This document shows, in pieces, positions 1 to 7,778 of a stretch of DNA of 39,575 bases (position 1 is its first letter; each line of letters starts with the position of its first letter). The notes under the pieces are model-generated. The model was not told the DNA's origin. It ran no database searches and saw only the letters and a list, made by a program, of their open reading frames with translations. Source of the stretch: CAZKWG01 sp964615375 (GTDB lineage Bacteria; Myxococcota_A; UBA796; CAZKWG01); assembly GCA_964615375.1 (NCBI GenBank), contig CAZTOW010000071.1, forward strand, positions 1-39,575, written 5' to 3'. The position numbers were made by a program, and so were the translations under genes.

Positions 1-34
1 GAGCCCAGACCGGTCTCCGTCGCCCCAGCCGCCG

Positions 35-90
35 TCGGGGAACCCGGATCCTGTTGGAGGCCCACACCCATCGGGGAACCCGGATCCTGT
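35..90. repeat. 20-bp direct repeat, two copies 36 bp apart
   Basis: An identical 20-base word (starting tcggggaacc) occurs at 35-54 and again at 71-90, separated by 16 bases. It lies just downstream of the stop codon of the minus-strand nucleotidyltransferase gene. With two copies only and no further copy in the window, its role is unknown. No convincing gene is seen in bases 1-109. Confidence 0.8.
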
Positions 91-109
91 CCGGGGCTCG
101 GACCGATCG

Positions 110-685
110 TCAGCCCGGCAGCCTGCGCCAGGACGACCAGTCGGAGGGGGTATTCAGGTTGAGGGTGGTGTCGGGCCAGGGGACGGGGACGCGGGCGGCG
201 TGGGCGAGGGCCTCGCTCAGGGTCTGGCCGGCGATGAGGGCGTCGCGCGTGGTAGCGACGTCGATGAGGACGGGGTGGCCGTCGGCGCCTTGGTGGGTGG
301 GGACGGCCTGCTGGCCGGCGGCGAGGAGGAGGGAGAAGATCGAGGCGGGGGCGGGCGGGACGTCGACGGGGGTGACGAGGGCCCAGGTGTCGTCGGGCAG
401 GTCGCGGATGGCGAGGAGGAGGGACTCGCGCGGGCCGGTGGTGGCGTACCAGGGGTTGTGGATGGGGGCGCCCATGGGCGGGAGGGCCGCGACGACGGCG
501 GGGGCGTCTGCGCCGACGACGACGCGGACGCGGTCGCAGACGCGGGCGAGGGCCTCGGTGTGGCGGGCGACGAGGGGCGCGCCGTCGAGGTCGAGCAGGG
601 CCTTGGAGCGGCCCATTCGGGTGGAGGCGCCCGCCGCGAGGATGACGCCGACGAGGGTCGAGGGGCGGGGGCCGGGGGCGAACAT
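110..685 (-). CDS. MobA-like nucleotidyltransferase (NTP_transf_3 family)
   Basis: A 191-residue protein with the Rossmann-type signature of MobA/MocA-like nucleotidyltransferases. The loop VILAAGASTRMGRSK (about residues 14-28) binds the nucleotide phosphates, and TPVDVP near residue 115 sits where the metal-binding Asp of the family lies. Family members transfer GMP or CMP to molybdopterin, or nucleotides to sugars; the substrate cannot be decided here because no molybdenum cofactor gene is nearby. The chosen ATG leaves 13 residues before the loop, which is normal. The minus frame stays open far upstream, but that part is antisense to the next gene. No clear Shine-Dalgarno is present; a TACCCT hexamer 7 bases before the ATG could be a -10 element for a leaderless message. 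The gene diverges from the operon beginning at 947. Confidence 0.85.
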   Translation of the reverse strand: MFAPGPRPSTLVGVILAAGASTRMGRSKALLDLDGAPLVARHTEALARVCDRVRVVVGADAPAVVAALPPMGAPIHNPWYATTGPRESLLLAIRDLPDDTWALVTPVDVPPAPASIFSLLLAAGQQAVPTHQGADGHPVLIDVATTRDALIAGQTLSEALAHAARVPVPWPDTTLNLNTPSDWSSWRRLPG

Positions 686-890
686 GGGTACAGGGTAACG
701 CAGGGGAGGGGAGCGCGCGCAATCGACGCGCCCGGGGGGAGGGGGGCGGGCGGCGCGGGGCGGGATCGCGGTCTCGGGGGCTCGCGGCCGAGGATCGGGG
801 AGCGCGGGAGAGGTGGGGGGCCGCGCTGCAGGTGGCGTCCTATACACTGTAGCGTGCTGGCGTCGAGGCGAGAACCAAGCTGAGGAGCCA

Positions 891-920
891 CGGATGTATC
901 CGGGAGGTACGGTACATCCG
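891..920 (+). promoter_or_regulatory. Perfect inverted repeat upstream of the 947 operon
   Basis: CGGATGTA at 891-898 is exactly complementary to TACATCCG at 913-920, and two further pairs (one a G-T wobble) extend the stem inward. It lies 26 bases before the start codon of the large operon gene, in the divergent 686-946 spacer. It could be an operator or a 5'-leader hairpin. A possible -10 (tatacact, about 841-848) lies upstream, so the repeat would be in the leader. Confidence 0.55.
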
Positions 921-946
921 TATGGGTTCCAGAGAGGGACGGGTCC

Positions 947-3900
947 ATGGACGTGACCGAACGCCTGAGGACGCTGCTCAGGCCGTGCTCCTGGGTGCGC
1001 GACTCCTCCACCGCGCTCCGGCTGGTGCCCGAGCTGGCCGTGGACATGCCCGCGCCGCTCGATCTCGCCACGCTGGATGGGGCCTCGGAGCGGGCGATCC
1101 CGGTGCGCTGCCTCGACAGCCTGCTGGAGCCCGTGGCCACGGTCGTGCTCCAGCTCGGGGAGGCCTCGCTGGAGGGGAAGGCGCGCGAGGAGCTGCACCG
1201 CGCGGGCGCGGATCGGATCCTGGGGGACGCCCTGGTGATGGCCGTGGCCGAGCTGCTGGCGCAGGCGGCGAGCCCGGGGCTCAGCGCCCAGGCGGTGCCG
1301 GCCCTCTCCGTCGCCTGGCTGACCAGCCGGATGCTGGCCGGCAGCCTGGCCGAGATCAAGGACCGGCGCCCGGACCTGGCGGGGAAGCTGGCGAAGCTCC
1401 ACACGCGCCTCACGGATCTGCCCTCGGCCCGGCGCGGGACGGTGCTGGCCGACATCGCCTGGGGCGTGCGCGGGCGGCTGGCCGCGGCGGTCTCGGTGGC
1501 GCAGGCGGGCGGCTACAGCGTGGAGGCCGGCGGGCTCTACCGGCGGGTCATGGCCGACTCGCTCGTGCTGGCCTTCCCCCGCGGGACGCTCGACGAGAAC
1601 ATCCCCTTCGGCGTGCTGGCCTCGCTGCTGGGCCTCCCGCTGGAGGAGTCCCTGGCCAGCTCCATCGAGCGCGCCGCGGCGGCGGTCATCCCCGCGCTGG
1701 TGGACCGACGCGCCCGCGGCAAGGCCACGCCCACGGATGACGCGCTGGCCTCGGCCTTCTCCGCGGATCTCGCCGCCGCGCCCAACGCGCGGGGCGTGCT
1801 CTTCGACCTCTGGAGCGGGCCGCTGCTCATCGCCTCGCTGCCCGATCTGGCCGACAAGGGCCTGCTGGCCAAGGCCGGCATCTCCAAGGAGGTCGCCGCC
1901 GCCCTGCTTCGGCGCGAGGTCGTCCGCGCGCTGGCCGCATCCTGGCGGGATCTGGTGACCGCGCTGCTCTCCTGGGACGTGATGAGCGCGCTCGTCTCGC
2001 GCCTCTACGCCGTCCGCCAGGAGAAGGGGCGCTGGACAGCGCCGATCGGTCGGCTCCCGCCGCATCCCCGCTGGGAGCTCCTGGTCCCGCGCCCGCTGCT
2101 TCCGGCGGCGAAGGTCACGGTGGTCGCGGTGGGCCTGGGCTCGGCGCGGGCGCGCGTGGCCAGGGTCGCCTCGGAGCGGGGGCGTGCGCTGCTGGCTGGC
2201 GCGGCCGACGGGGCCTGGACCCGGCTCTGCGCGGAGACGCCTGCGGCCGTCTGCACCCGGGTCGGGGAGCGCGGGCTCGCCGCCTTCCAGGATCCGCTGG
2301 CCGCGCTGGCCTTCGCCCGGAAGGCCCGCCAGGTGCTCGGGGGCCCCGGGCGCGTGCAGGTCGGCTACCTGGGGGATCCTATCGAGCTCCCCCCCGGGGT
2401 CTCGGCACCCGTGGGCATCGCCACCGGCGAGATCAGCGGGGGCACCGACGGCGACGCCACCTGGCTGGACGGGCCCGCGGTGCTGGAGGCCATCAACCTC
2501 TGCGGCGCTGGCGAGCCCGAGCTCTCCCAGGAGCAGGATCCGGCCGGCGTGCGCGCGGTCGTCGTCGCCAGCGACGGGCTTCGAAGCCGGGGAATCACCG
2601 CATCCGCCGCGGCGCTGGCCGCCATCGTCCACGCCGCCCGCGACACCGAGCGCCCCTGCCACGTCCGCGGGAAGGGGGGCGTGGTCGGCGGCGTCAGCGA
2701 CAGCTTCCACTTCTACCCCATCCACACCTGGCTGGAGCCGGAGGACGGCACCATCGTCGCCGCCCTCGCGATCGCCGGGCAGGAGGGGCCCTGCGAGCTC
2801 CTCGTGCAGGCGAAGAGCGCCTTCCCCGGCCTCCACGAGACGGACGCCGAGCTCTCTCGCACCCACCGCAAGGGCGCCGCCCCGGCCCCCGCCGTCCCGG
2901 CCTCCTCGCCCTTCGCCGCCTTCCAGGGCGGCTCGGCCCCCGCCGCCGACCCCTTCGCCGGTGGGGGAGGGGGAGGGGGAGATCCCTTCGCCGGTGGCTC
3001 GTTTGCCGCCGCCGATCCCTTCGCCGCCGCGCCCCCGGCCCCGAGCTGGTCCGCCCCGGCGCCCCAGCCCGCGCCCCCAGCCGCGCCGCCACCGCCCGCG
3101 CGCCCGGCCCCCGCGCCGCCACCGCCCGCGCCTGCCCCCGGGGCCCGCCCGGCCCCGGCGCGACCCGCGCCACCGCCCGCGCCTCCCCCCGCGCCCGCCG
3201 CCCCCGCGCGCGCGACCGCGGCCTCCAGCGCCGCCGACCTCTTCGGGAGCTGGGGCTCGCCTGCGGCCTCCTCCTCCTCCTTGGACGAAGACCTCGGCGA
3301 TCCCTTCGCCGATTTCGACACGGAGCCCGGTCGCGTCTCGGAGGGGCTCAAGCCCATCGCCCAGGCGCCGGCCCGGGAGGTCGTGCCCGCCTGGTCCGCT
3401 CCCCCCATCTCCGAGTCCGCGCCGACCCTCGCGCCGGCCACGCAGCCGCTGGAGAGCACGGGCCTCGAGTACTTCGATCCACTCCCACCGGGAGACCTCT
3501 TCGGCGACAGCTACGAGGGCCCCGCGGTCTCCATCGAGGAGGACGGCTGGGGCGGCGAGTCCGAGCTGGAGCAGGAGCCCACCCAGGGTGGAGGCCCCTT
3601 CGGCTTCGCCGCCATCCCCGAGGGCCCCGAGACCCCCGCCTCCACCCCGGCCGCGCCCAGCGACGCCGCCTGGAGCACGGACTTCAACCAGGGCTTCATG
3701 CTGCCGGACGAGGGCGGTGCGTCCGAGGAGGCCGATGACCTCTTCGGCCCCTCCAAGGGCGGCGCCGGGGCGGTCCTGCGCACGGAGAACATCCTCGAGC
3801 TCGAGGCTGGCGGGATGGACATGGGCTTCCGCCAGGCGCCCGCCGCCCACGACTACAAGAGCACGGACCTCTCCGATCGCCTCACCGAGGACGCCGGCGG

Positions 3901-4753
3901 CTCGCTCTTCGAGGCGGACGGGGGAGGTTCGGGCTTCGCCTTCATCGACGAGCCCCTGGAGGAGGAGCCCCCCCCGGCCCCCACCTCCCCTTCCTCCCCT
4001 TCCTCCCCCTCCGACGCCCAGGCCCCGATCACCTGGGGCGATCTCGGCGCCGCCGTCTCCGAGGCCGCCGTGGACGCCGCGGAGCTCGGCGCGCTCTTCG
4101 GCGACGCGGACCCCGGGATGGAGAGCGGCACCCCCTTCGACGCCTTCCCCGATCCCGACAGCAGCCAGGCCATCTTCGAGAGCGAGCCCGAAGAGGAGGA
4201 GGAAGGCGAGCTGGGCACCGGCCTCTCGCTGGAGGACTTCCCCCTCGTCGGTGCCGAGCCCGACGCCTTCGCCGACTGGGAGACCGGCAGCTTCAACATC
4301 GAGGAGCCGGAGGATCCGCCCTCCGTCCCCTCCGCCCCTTTCCGCCCGCCCATCGCCCCGTCTGCGCCGCCTCCCCCGGCGCCCGCGCCGCCTCCCCGGG
4401 CCGCGCCACCTCCTCCTCCGCCTCCGGCGCCCGCCGCCCCCGCGTCGGCTCCCTCTTCCGCCTCCAGCCCCGCCGTCCCCGACTTCGGCTACCTCTTCAT
4501 GGGCTACGTCCTCTTCGAGGAGCGCGGCGAGGCCGTCTTCGGGCGCCCCTACGGCCGCCTCCTGGTGGACGCGCACGCCTACCCGTCCAGCGGCGGGCTG
4601 GAGGGAGCCTACCGCGGCTTCCTGGCGGACAAGGTGCGCGAGGGCTTCGTGCCCCGCACGGATCTGACCCGGCCCTACCCCTCCGACCAGCCGGGACAGA
4701 AGCTGGATCAGAGCTTGCTCGTTCGCGCATACCGGGCCATGATTCAGGCATGA
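947..4753 (+). CDS. Large protein with degenerate class III cyclase-like domain, disordered DPF/DLFG-motif region and conserved C-terminal domain
   Basis: 1268 residues without a signal peptide or membrane segment, so probably cytoplasmic. Residues 1-380 are largely helical and not recognised. Residues about 390-595 follow the layout of a class III nucleotide cyclase homology domain: a VTVVAV strand, then ERGLAAFQDPLAALAFA, then PVGIATGEI, then DGPAVLEAINL, ending in VRGKGG...FHFYPI. The two metal-binding Asp positions look lost (VAVG and VGERG instead of FADI and GDG), so a regulatory rather than catalytic role is inferred. Residues about 640-1175 are Pro/Ala/Asp-rich and disordered, with many short DPFA, DLFG, LFGD and PFG motifs. 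A compact domain of about 85 residues (from FGYLFMGYV) closes the protein. It is the first gene of an operon; its stop overlaps the next start (ATGA). No whole-protein family is recognised. Confidence 0.85.
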   Translation: MDVTERLRTLLRPCSWVRDSSTALRLVPELAVDMPAPLDLATLDGASERAIPVRCLDSLLEPVATVVLQLGEASLEGKAREELHRAGADRILGDALVMAVAELLAQAASPGLSAQAVPALSVAWLTSRMLAGSLAEIKDRRPDLAGKLAKLHTRLTDLPSARRGTVLADIAWGVRGRLAAAVSVAQAGGYSVEAGGLYRRVMADSLVLAFPRGTLDENIPFGVLASLLGLPLEESLASSIERAAAAVIPALVDRRARGKATPTDDALASAFSADLAAAPNARGVLFDLWSGPLLIASLPDLADKGLLAKAGISKEVAAALLRREVVRALAASWRDLVTALLSWDVMSALVSRLYAVRQEKGRWTAPIGRLPPHPRWELLVPRPLLPAAKVTVVAVGLGSARARVARVASERGRALLAGAADGAWTRLCAETPAAVCTRVGERGLAAFQDPLAALAFARKARQVLGGPGRVQVGYLGDPIELPPGVSAPVGIATGEISGGTDGDATWLDGPAVLEAINLCGAGEPELSQEQDPAGVRAVVVASDGLRSRGITASAAALAAIVHAARDTERPCHVRGKGGVVGGVSDSFHFYPIHTWLEPEDGTIVAALAIAGQEGPCELLVQAKSAFPGLHETDAELSRTHRKGAAPAPAVPASSPFAAFQGGSAPAADPFAGGGGGGGDPFAGGSFAAADPFAAAPPAPSWSAPAPQPAPPAAPPPPARPAPAPPPPAPAPGARPAPARPAPPPAPPPAPAAPARATAASSAADLFGSWGSPAASSSSLDEDLGDPFADFDTEPGRVSEGLKPIAQAPAREVVPAWSAPPISESAPTLAPATQPLESTGLEYFDPLPPGDLFGDSYEGPAVSIEEDGWGGESELEQEPTQGGGPFGFAAIPEGPETPASTPAAPSDAAWSTDFNQGFMLPDEGGASEEADDLFGPSKGGAGAVLRTENILELEAGGMDMGFRQAPAAHDYKSTDLSDRLTEDAGGSLFEADGGGSGFAFIDEPLEEEPPPAPTSPSSPSSPSDAQAPITWGDLGAAVSEAAVDAAELGALFGDADPGMESGTPFDAFPDPDSSQAIFESEPEEEEEGELGTGLSLEDFPLVGAEPDAFADWETGSFNIEEPEDPPSVPSAPFRPPIAPSAPPPPAPAPPPRAAPPPPPPPAPAAPASAPSSASSPAVPDFGYLFMGYVLFEERGEAVFGRPYGRLLVDAHAYPSSGGLEGAYRGFLADKVREGFVPRTDLTRPYPSDQPGQKLDQSLLVRAYRAMIQA

Positions 4754-5244
4754 ATTCGCGCGCGCGCCTCCTCGCTCCCTCTGTCCTCCTCCTCCCCGCC
4801 CTCGCCTGCAACGGCGGGGACGGCGGCAAGGACGACTCCGGCTTCGTCGGCACCCCGCCGGACATGGCCAGCCACTACAACGTCATCCTCGGCGGCACCA
4901 GCGGGTGCGAGGGCGAGGAGAGCTGGATCGCGGACTGGGCGGAGGGCCCGCTCAACGTCTCCGGCTCCTCGGGTGAGCTCACCTTCGACTTCGGCGACGG
5001 GATGAGCTTCCTCGGCAGCGTGAGCGCCGCCTGGCAGTGGGGCTTCTCCGGCGACGTCATCTGGAACGAGGCCACGCTGGAGGTCTACGGCTCGGGCTCG
5101 GTCTCCAACGAGACCTCCGACGCCGGGGGCGCGCAGCTCGTCATCGAGGGATCCATCGAGGCGGAGGTGGACGACGACGAGTTCGAGACCAACAACTGCA
5201 CCATCGAAGGTGTCTTCGAGGCCTACGAGCTCACCGGCGTATGA
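4750..5244 (+). CDS. Small predicted lipoprotein, unknown function
   Basis: 164 residues. The N-terminus has two Arg, a hydrophobic stretch and a cysteine preceded by ALA (residues 18-20), a slightly atypical lipobox, followed by a Gly/Asp-rich linker (NGGDGGKDDSG) that would favour outer-membrane retention. The remainder is acidic and rich in alternating beta-type residues, with two further cysteines (in SGCEGEE and NNCTIEG) that could form a disulfide. The ATG overlaps the stop of the upstream gene by four bases, so translation is probably coupled. The next gene begins 10 bases downstream. No family is recognised. Confidence 0.8.
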   Translation: MNSRARLLAPSVLLLPALACNGGDGGKDDSGFVGTPPDMASHYNVILGGTSGCEGEESWIADWAEGPLNVSGSSGELTFDFGDGMSFLGSVSAAWQWGFSGDVIWNEATLEVYGSGSVSNETSDAGGAQLVIEGSIEAEVDDDEFETNNCTIEGVFEAYELTGV

Positions 5245-5254
5245 GGGGGATGGG

Positions 5255-5950
5255 ATGAGGACGCTTCTCTCGCTCTGCGCGCTCGCGCTCGCCGGGCGCG
5301 CGCAAGCCGGGGTGGAGCTGGGGCTGGGCGTGGACGGGTTCAAGGATCTGCCGGACCCCCTCCCCGATGATCGCGCCGCCTTCGGGCTCGGGATCTCCAT
5401 CCGGGCGCCCGCGCGCTGGGTCCTGGCCGAGGGGGTCGCGCTGCGCCTCAACCCCCGCGTCGTCCAGGCCGCGGGGGAGGACACGGTCACCTGGACCGAG
5501 CCGGAGACGGGCGTGCTGGTCAAGAGCGACGGCCGGGCGGCGAGCCTGCTCGGGCTGGAGCTCGGCCTCGGACCGGAGGTCTTTTTGGGAGCCGGGCGCG
5601 ACGCGCTCGTGCAGCCCTACCTGGGCGCGGGCGTCAGCCTCGGCCTGGCCCGCCTCACGCACACCTTCTCCGGGGAGGCGGCCGCCTCGCTCACGGGCAG
5701 CGACAAAACGGCCGTTCTCTCGGCCTCCCAGGTGGTCGCGGGCTCGGACGTCCACCTCGGCGTGCGCGTCGCCCCCGCCGAGCGGTTCGCCATGGAGCTC
5801 GAAGCAGGCTACAACGTGTCGTTCCTCAACGAGGTCGCAGTCGGAGGAGCCGCGGAGGCCAGCGAGGCCACCGTCGCCGCCTTCGGGCTGAACGCCTTGA
5901 GGCTGGGCCTCGGCGCGACGTATTCGTTCGGAGACGGGACGGTCCGATGA
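5255..5950 (+). CDS. Predicted outer-membrane beta-barrel protein
   Basis: 231 residues. The start was placed at ATG 5255, which gives a signal peptide (MRTLLSLCALALAGRAQA, probable cleavage after AQA) and is preceded by a GAGGGGG ribosome-binding stretch; the frame is open further upstream but that overlaps the previous gene. The mature part alternates hydrophobic and polar residues with many Gly (for example LELGLGPEVFLGAG, YLGAGVSLGLARL) and ends in a Gly-rich strand (LRLGLGATYSFGDGTVR), typical of small outer-membrane barrels of about eight strands. Its stop overlaps the start of the DUF507 gene (ATGA). Exact family and ligand are unknown. Confidence 0.8.
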   Translation: MRTLLSLCALALAGRAQAGVELGLGVDGFKDLPDPLPDDRAAFGLGISIRAPARWVLAEGVALRLNPRVVQAAGEDTVTWTEPETGVLVKSDGRAASLLGLELGLGPEVFLGAGRDALVQPYLGAGVSLGLARLTHTFSGEAAASLTGSDKTAVLSASQVVAGSDVHLGVRVAPAERFAMELEAGYNVSFLNEVAVGGAAEASEATVAAFGLNALRLGLGATYSFGDGTVR

Positions 5951-6468
5951 AGCTCTATAAAGTCAAGATTCCGGTGATTGCGCGCGAGGTGGTCGAGACC
6001 CTCGCCAACGAAGGCGCCATCGAGGTCGCCATGGAGAACCGCCAGGAGGCCGAGATGGACCTGGTGGCGATCATGGAGGAGTACCTCCGCCGCGACAACG
6101 AGGTGCGCGAGGCCGTGCGCGAGCACATGGCCCAGTTCTCCGTGCCTTATGACCAGTACGGCAAGGTCCGCACCCAGATCGCCGAGCGCTACGGCCACCC
6201 CACCGGGGACGAGGTGCAGCGCTTCCTGGCGCGCCAGATCATCGAGAACTTCATGATCTCGCGCTTCGTGGACGAGGTCTTCGCCGAGGACAAGGAGCTC
6301 TTCAAGCGCGTGCGCGAGATCATCGAGCGCCACGACGTGGACGAGCGGGCCCTGCGCACCGAGGCGCAGGAGCAGATCCGCAACGTCGCCGAGGGCACCA
6401 TGGACTACGAGATCGCCATGTCCAAGGCCATGCGCGACGTGAAGAAGCGGCACGGCCTGCTGCAGTGA
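5947..6468 (+). CDS. DUF507 family protein
   Basis: 173 residues, highly charged and helical, resembling the DUF507 family: an N-terminal KLYKVKIPVIAREVVETL segment, an EVREAVREH repeat-like element, a central LARQIIENFMISRFVDEVF helix, and a C-terminal GTMDYEIAMSKAMRDVKKRHGLL that is the most recognisable part. The family is found in Aquificae, deltaproteobacteria and relatives, and its function is unknown. It has no signal or membrane segment. It is the last gene of the 947-6468 operon, overlapping the barrel gene by four bases, and is followed within 6 bases by a strong terminator hairpin. Confidence 0.85.
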   Translation: MKLYKVKIPVIAREVVETLANEGAIEVAMENRQEAEMDLVAIMEEYLRRDNEVREAVREHMAQFSVPYDQYGKVRTQIAERYGHPTGDEVQRFLARQIIENFMISRFVDEVFAEDKELFKRVREIIERHDVDERALRTEAQEQIRNVAEGTMDYEIAMSKAMRDVKKRHGLLQ

Positions 6469-6473
6469 CGGGT

Positions 6474-6510
6474 CGCCAAGACGCGACCCCCGGTCGCGCC
6501 TTGGCGCTTT
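6474..6510 (+). terminator. Rho-independent terminator after the DUF507 gene
   Basis: A 15-bp stem with a single mismatch (6474-6488 with 6492-6506; starts CGCCAAG, ends CTTGGCG) and a three-base loop ccc. It is followed by a short pyrimidine run, ctttctt. It starts 6 bases after the DUF507 stop codon and closes the operon. Confidence 0.8.
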
Positions 6511-6520
6511 CTTGCTGGTC

Positions 6521-6594
6521 GATAGCTCACAGTCGGGCGATTCTGGGAGTTCGATATTTCATTGACCTGTCAACGCCCGACTGCTGTCGCTATC
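6521..6594. repeat. Long interrupted inverted repeat
   Basis: Outer arms GATAGC (6521-6526) and GCTATC (6589-6594), then inner 10-bp arms CAGTCGGGCG (6530-6539) and CGCCCGACTG (6574-6583). The central region is AT-richer and contains the small palindrome TTGAC-CT-GTCAA (6562-6573). It lies between the operon terminator and another hairpin. It could be a protein-binding region or the remnant of a small palindromic element. Confidence 0.6.
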
Positions 6595-6600
6595 TCCCCG

Positions 6601-6647
6601 CCATCACGAGCGAAGCGCGTTTTTCTAACGCGCCCCGCTCGTGATGG
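6601..6647 (+). promoter_or_regulatory. Very strong two-part hairpin just before a lipoprotein start
   Basis: A perfect 12-bp outer stem (6601-6612 CCATCACGAGCG with 6636-6647) and a perfect 7-bp inner stem (6615-6621 GCGCGTT with 6627-6633), separated by a 2x2 internal loop and capped by a five-base loop. It ends 4 bases before the proposed GTG start at 6652. A leader hairpin of this strength should affect translation or act as a terminator; there is no T-run directly after it, but the loop is T-rich. Confidence 0.75.
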
Positions 6648-6651
6648 CTCC

Positions 6652-7356
6652 GTGCTGAGCCTGCTGCTCCTGCTCCTGGCCTGCGGGTCCGAGGAGGAGG
6701 ACCGGCGCACGCCCGCCCAGCGCGCGGACGCCGACGCGCGCGCCCTGTGGAAGGCCTCGGAGACGCCCGCGCCGCCCGCGCCCGTGGCCCCCGCCCAGCC
6801 CGCGACCGGTGACCGGCCCACGACGACCGAGGCCGGGCCCGCCCCAGCGGCCGCCGCCACCTTCCAGTTCCAGGGCATCAACACCCTCTACAAGTCCTTC
6901 TTCGCCGACCCGAGCCTGCAGGCGCCGCTGCTCGCCGCGCTCGCCGGGAGGGTCGAGGGCGCGCCGGCCATCCACGTCCGCTACGATGAGCTCGCCGTGC
7001 GCGGCCACATCACGCTGGCCGTCCCGCCGGGCGGGCTGCTGCAGCCGGTCCGCGTCGAAGGCGGCCGGGTGCAGGTCCAGGATCTCGCGCCGCTGACCGT
7101 GGCTCTCGACGACTACCGGCTCGGGCTCGGGGCGCGCTACGATCTGCGCCTGCTCAACTTCCGCGTCGGCGTGGAGCTGCGCGGCGGTGGGCGCACCTGC
7201 ACCTTCGTCGCGGCGGGCGAGCCTCCTCCGGACGGCAGCGTGGTCTCGCCCTGCGTCGAGGTCGGCGGGGAGCGGGTCTGCGGCGAGCCCGGCCCTCAGG
7301 GAGTGCGCTTCGCCCCGGAGGTCCAGGCTGCCATCCTGGCCTGCCTGGGGCGCTGA
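6652..7356 (+). CDS. Predicted lipoprotein, unknown function
   Basis: 234 residues from the GTG at 6652. The N-terminus is a run of Leu ending in LLACGSEEED, a good lipobox with the lipidated Cys near residue 10 and an acidic outer-membrane-type linker, then a Pro/Ala/Thr-rich stretch to about residue 75. The C-terminal 150 residues form a beta-rich domain (FQFQGINTLYKSFF, YDLRLLNFRVGVEL) with four cysteines in its last third that may pair. The start is uncertain: the frame is open to a TTG at 6562, which would give a longer, Arg-containing n-region encoded inside the strong hairpin. No ribosome-binding site distinguishes them. It ends 6 bases before the convergent small gene. The family is not recognised. 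Confidence 0.65.
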   Translation: MLSLLLLLLACGSEEEDRRTPAQRADADARALWKASETPAPPAPVAPAQPATGDRPTTTEAGPAPAAAATFQFQGINTLYKSFFADPSLQAPLLAALAGRVEGAPAIHVRYDELAVRGHITLAVPPGGLLQPVRVEGGRVQVQDLAPLTVALDDYRLGLGARYDLRLLNFRVGVELRGGGRTCTFVAAGEPPPDGSVVSPCVEVGGERVCGEPGPQGVRFAPEVQAAILACLGR

Positions 7357-7362
7357 GCCGCG

Positions 7363-7581
7363 CTACTTGTGGTCGTGGTCGTGGTCGTGGTCGTGTCCGC
7401 CGCCCGACCCCTGGCGTTTCGCCGCCTTCTCCTCCTCCATCTTGCGATAGAGGTCGCGCTTCGGCTTGTGGAAGGCGTTGGGCGCGTCCGAGGAGGTGTC
7501 GGCGATGCCCTCCACGACACGGCTCCCCACCTTGTCCATCAGGCGCGTCCAGACCGATTTCACGATGCCGCCGCTGGCCAT
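7363..7581 (-). CDS. Small protein with C-terminal His-Asp repeat tail
   Basis: 72 residues; ATG preceded five bases upstream by a good Shine-Dalgarno (AGGGAGG), which supports a real gene. The body is basic and mostly polar (KSVWTRLMDKVGSRVV, PKRDLYRKMEEEKAAKR). The end is GSGGG followed by alternating His-Asp, five His in total, and a final Lys, encoded by a 6-base repeat at 7369-7395. Such a tail could bind divalent metal such as nickel, zinc or cobalt; this is inference from composition. No signal peptide or membrane segment is seen. The gene converges on the lipoprotein gene and diverges from the gene starting near 7779. The family is not recognised. Confidence 0.6.
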   Translation of the reverse strand: MASGGIVKSVWTRLMDKVGSRVVEGIADTSSDAPNAFHKPKRDLYRKMEEEKAAKRQGSGGGHDHDHDHDHK

Positions 7582-7701
7582 GCCGCCTCCCTTGCTTCCA
7601 GGCTAAGGGCGCGCGCCCCTTCCCGCAAGGGCAGGCCGGGCTTCATCCGGTCATCAGGTGTCGCGACGCGCGAAAACCCTTGCGAGGAGCAGGCTGAGAC
7701 C

Positions 7702-7710
7702 TGTTATGCT
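7702..7710 (+). promoter_or_regulatory. Candidate extended -10 promoter for the 7779 gene
   Basis: TGt-TATGCT at 7702-7710 matches an extended -10 element. A TTGCGA hexamer at 7680-7685 could serve as -35, though with a long 19-base spacer. Transcription would start near 7717, about 60 bases before the proposed CTG start. Confidence 0.4.
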
Positions 7711-7778
7711 GGGAAAGCCAGCCGCGCCTGGACAACCTCCGACCCGACCCCGGCGGAGCCAGCGGCAGGAGCGTTGCC

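Noticed and set aside
35..90. Direct repeat with 16-base spacing considered as a CRISPR start
   Set aside because: Only two copies, a 20-base repeat and a 16-base spacer are too short, and no cas genes are present.
110..4576. 1488-codon minus-strand open frame
   Set aside because: Only its last 191 codons resemble a protein. The rest is antisense to the 947-4753 gene, rich in Arg/Gly/Pro as expected for a shadow frame in GC-rich DNA.
2184..4667. 827-codon plus-strand frame inside the large gene
   Set aside because: Composition is Arg/Ser/Pro-dominated low complexity, typical of an off-frame reading; the 947 frame has the proper codon bias, a start and an operon context.
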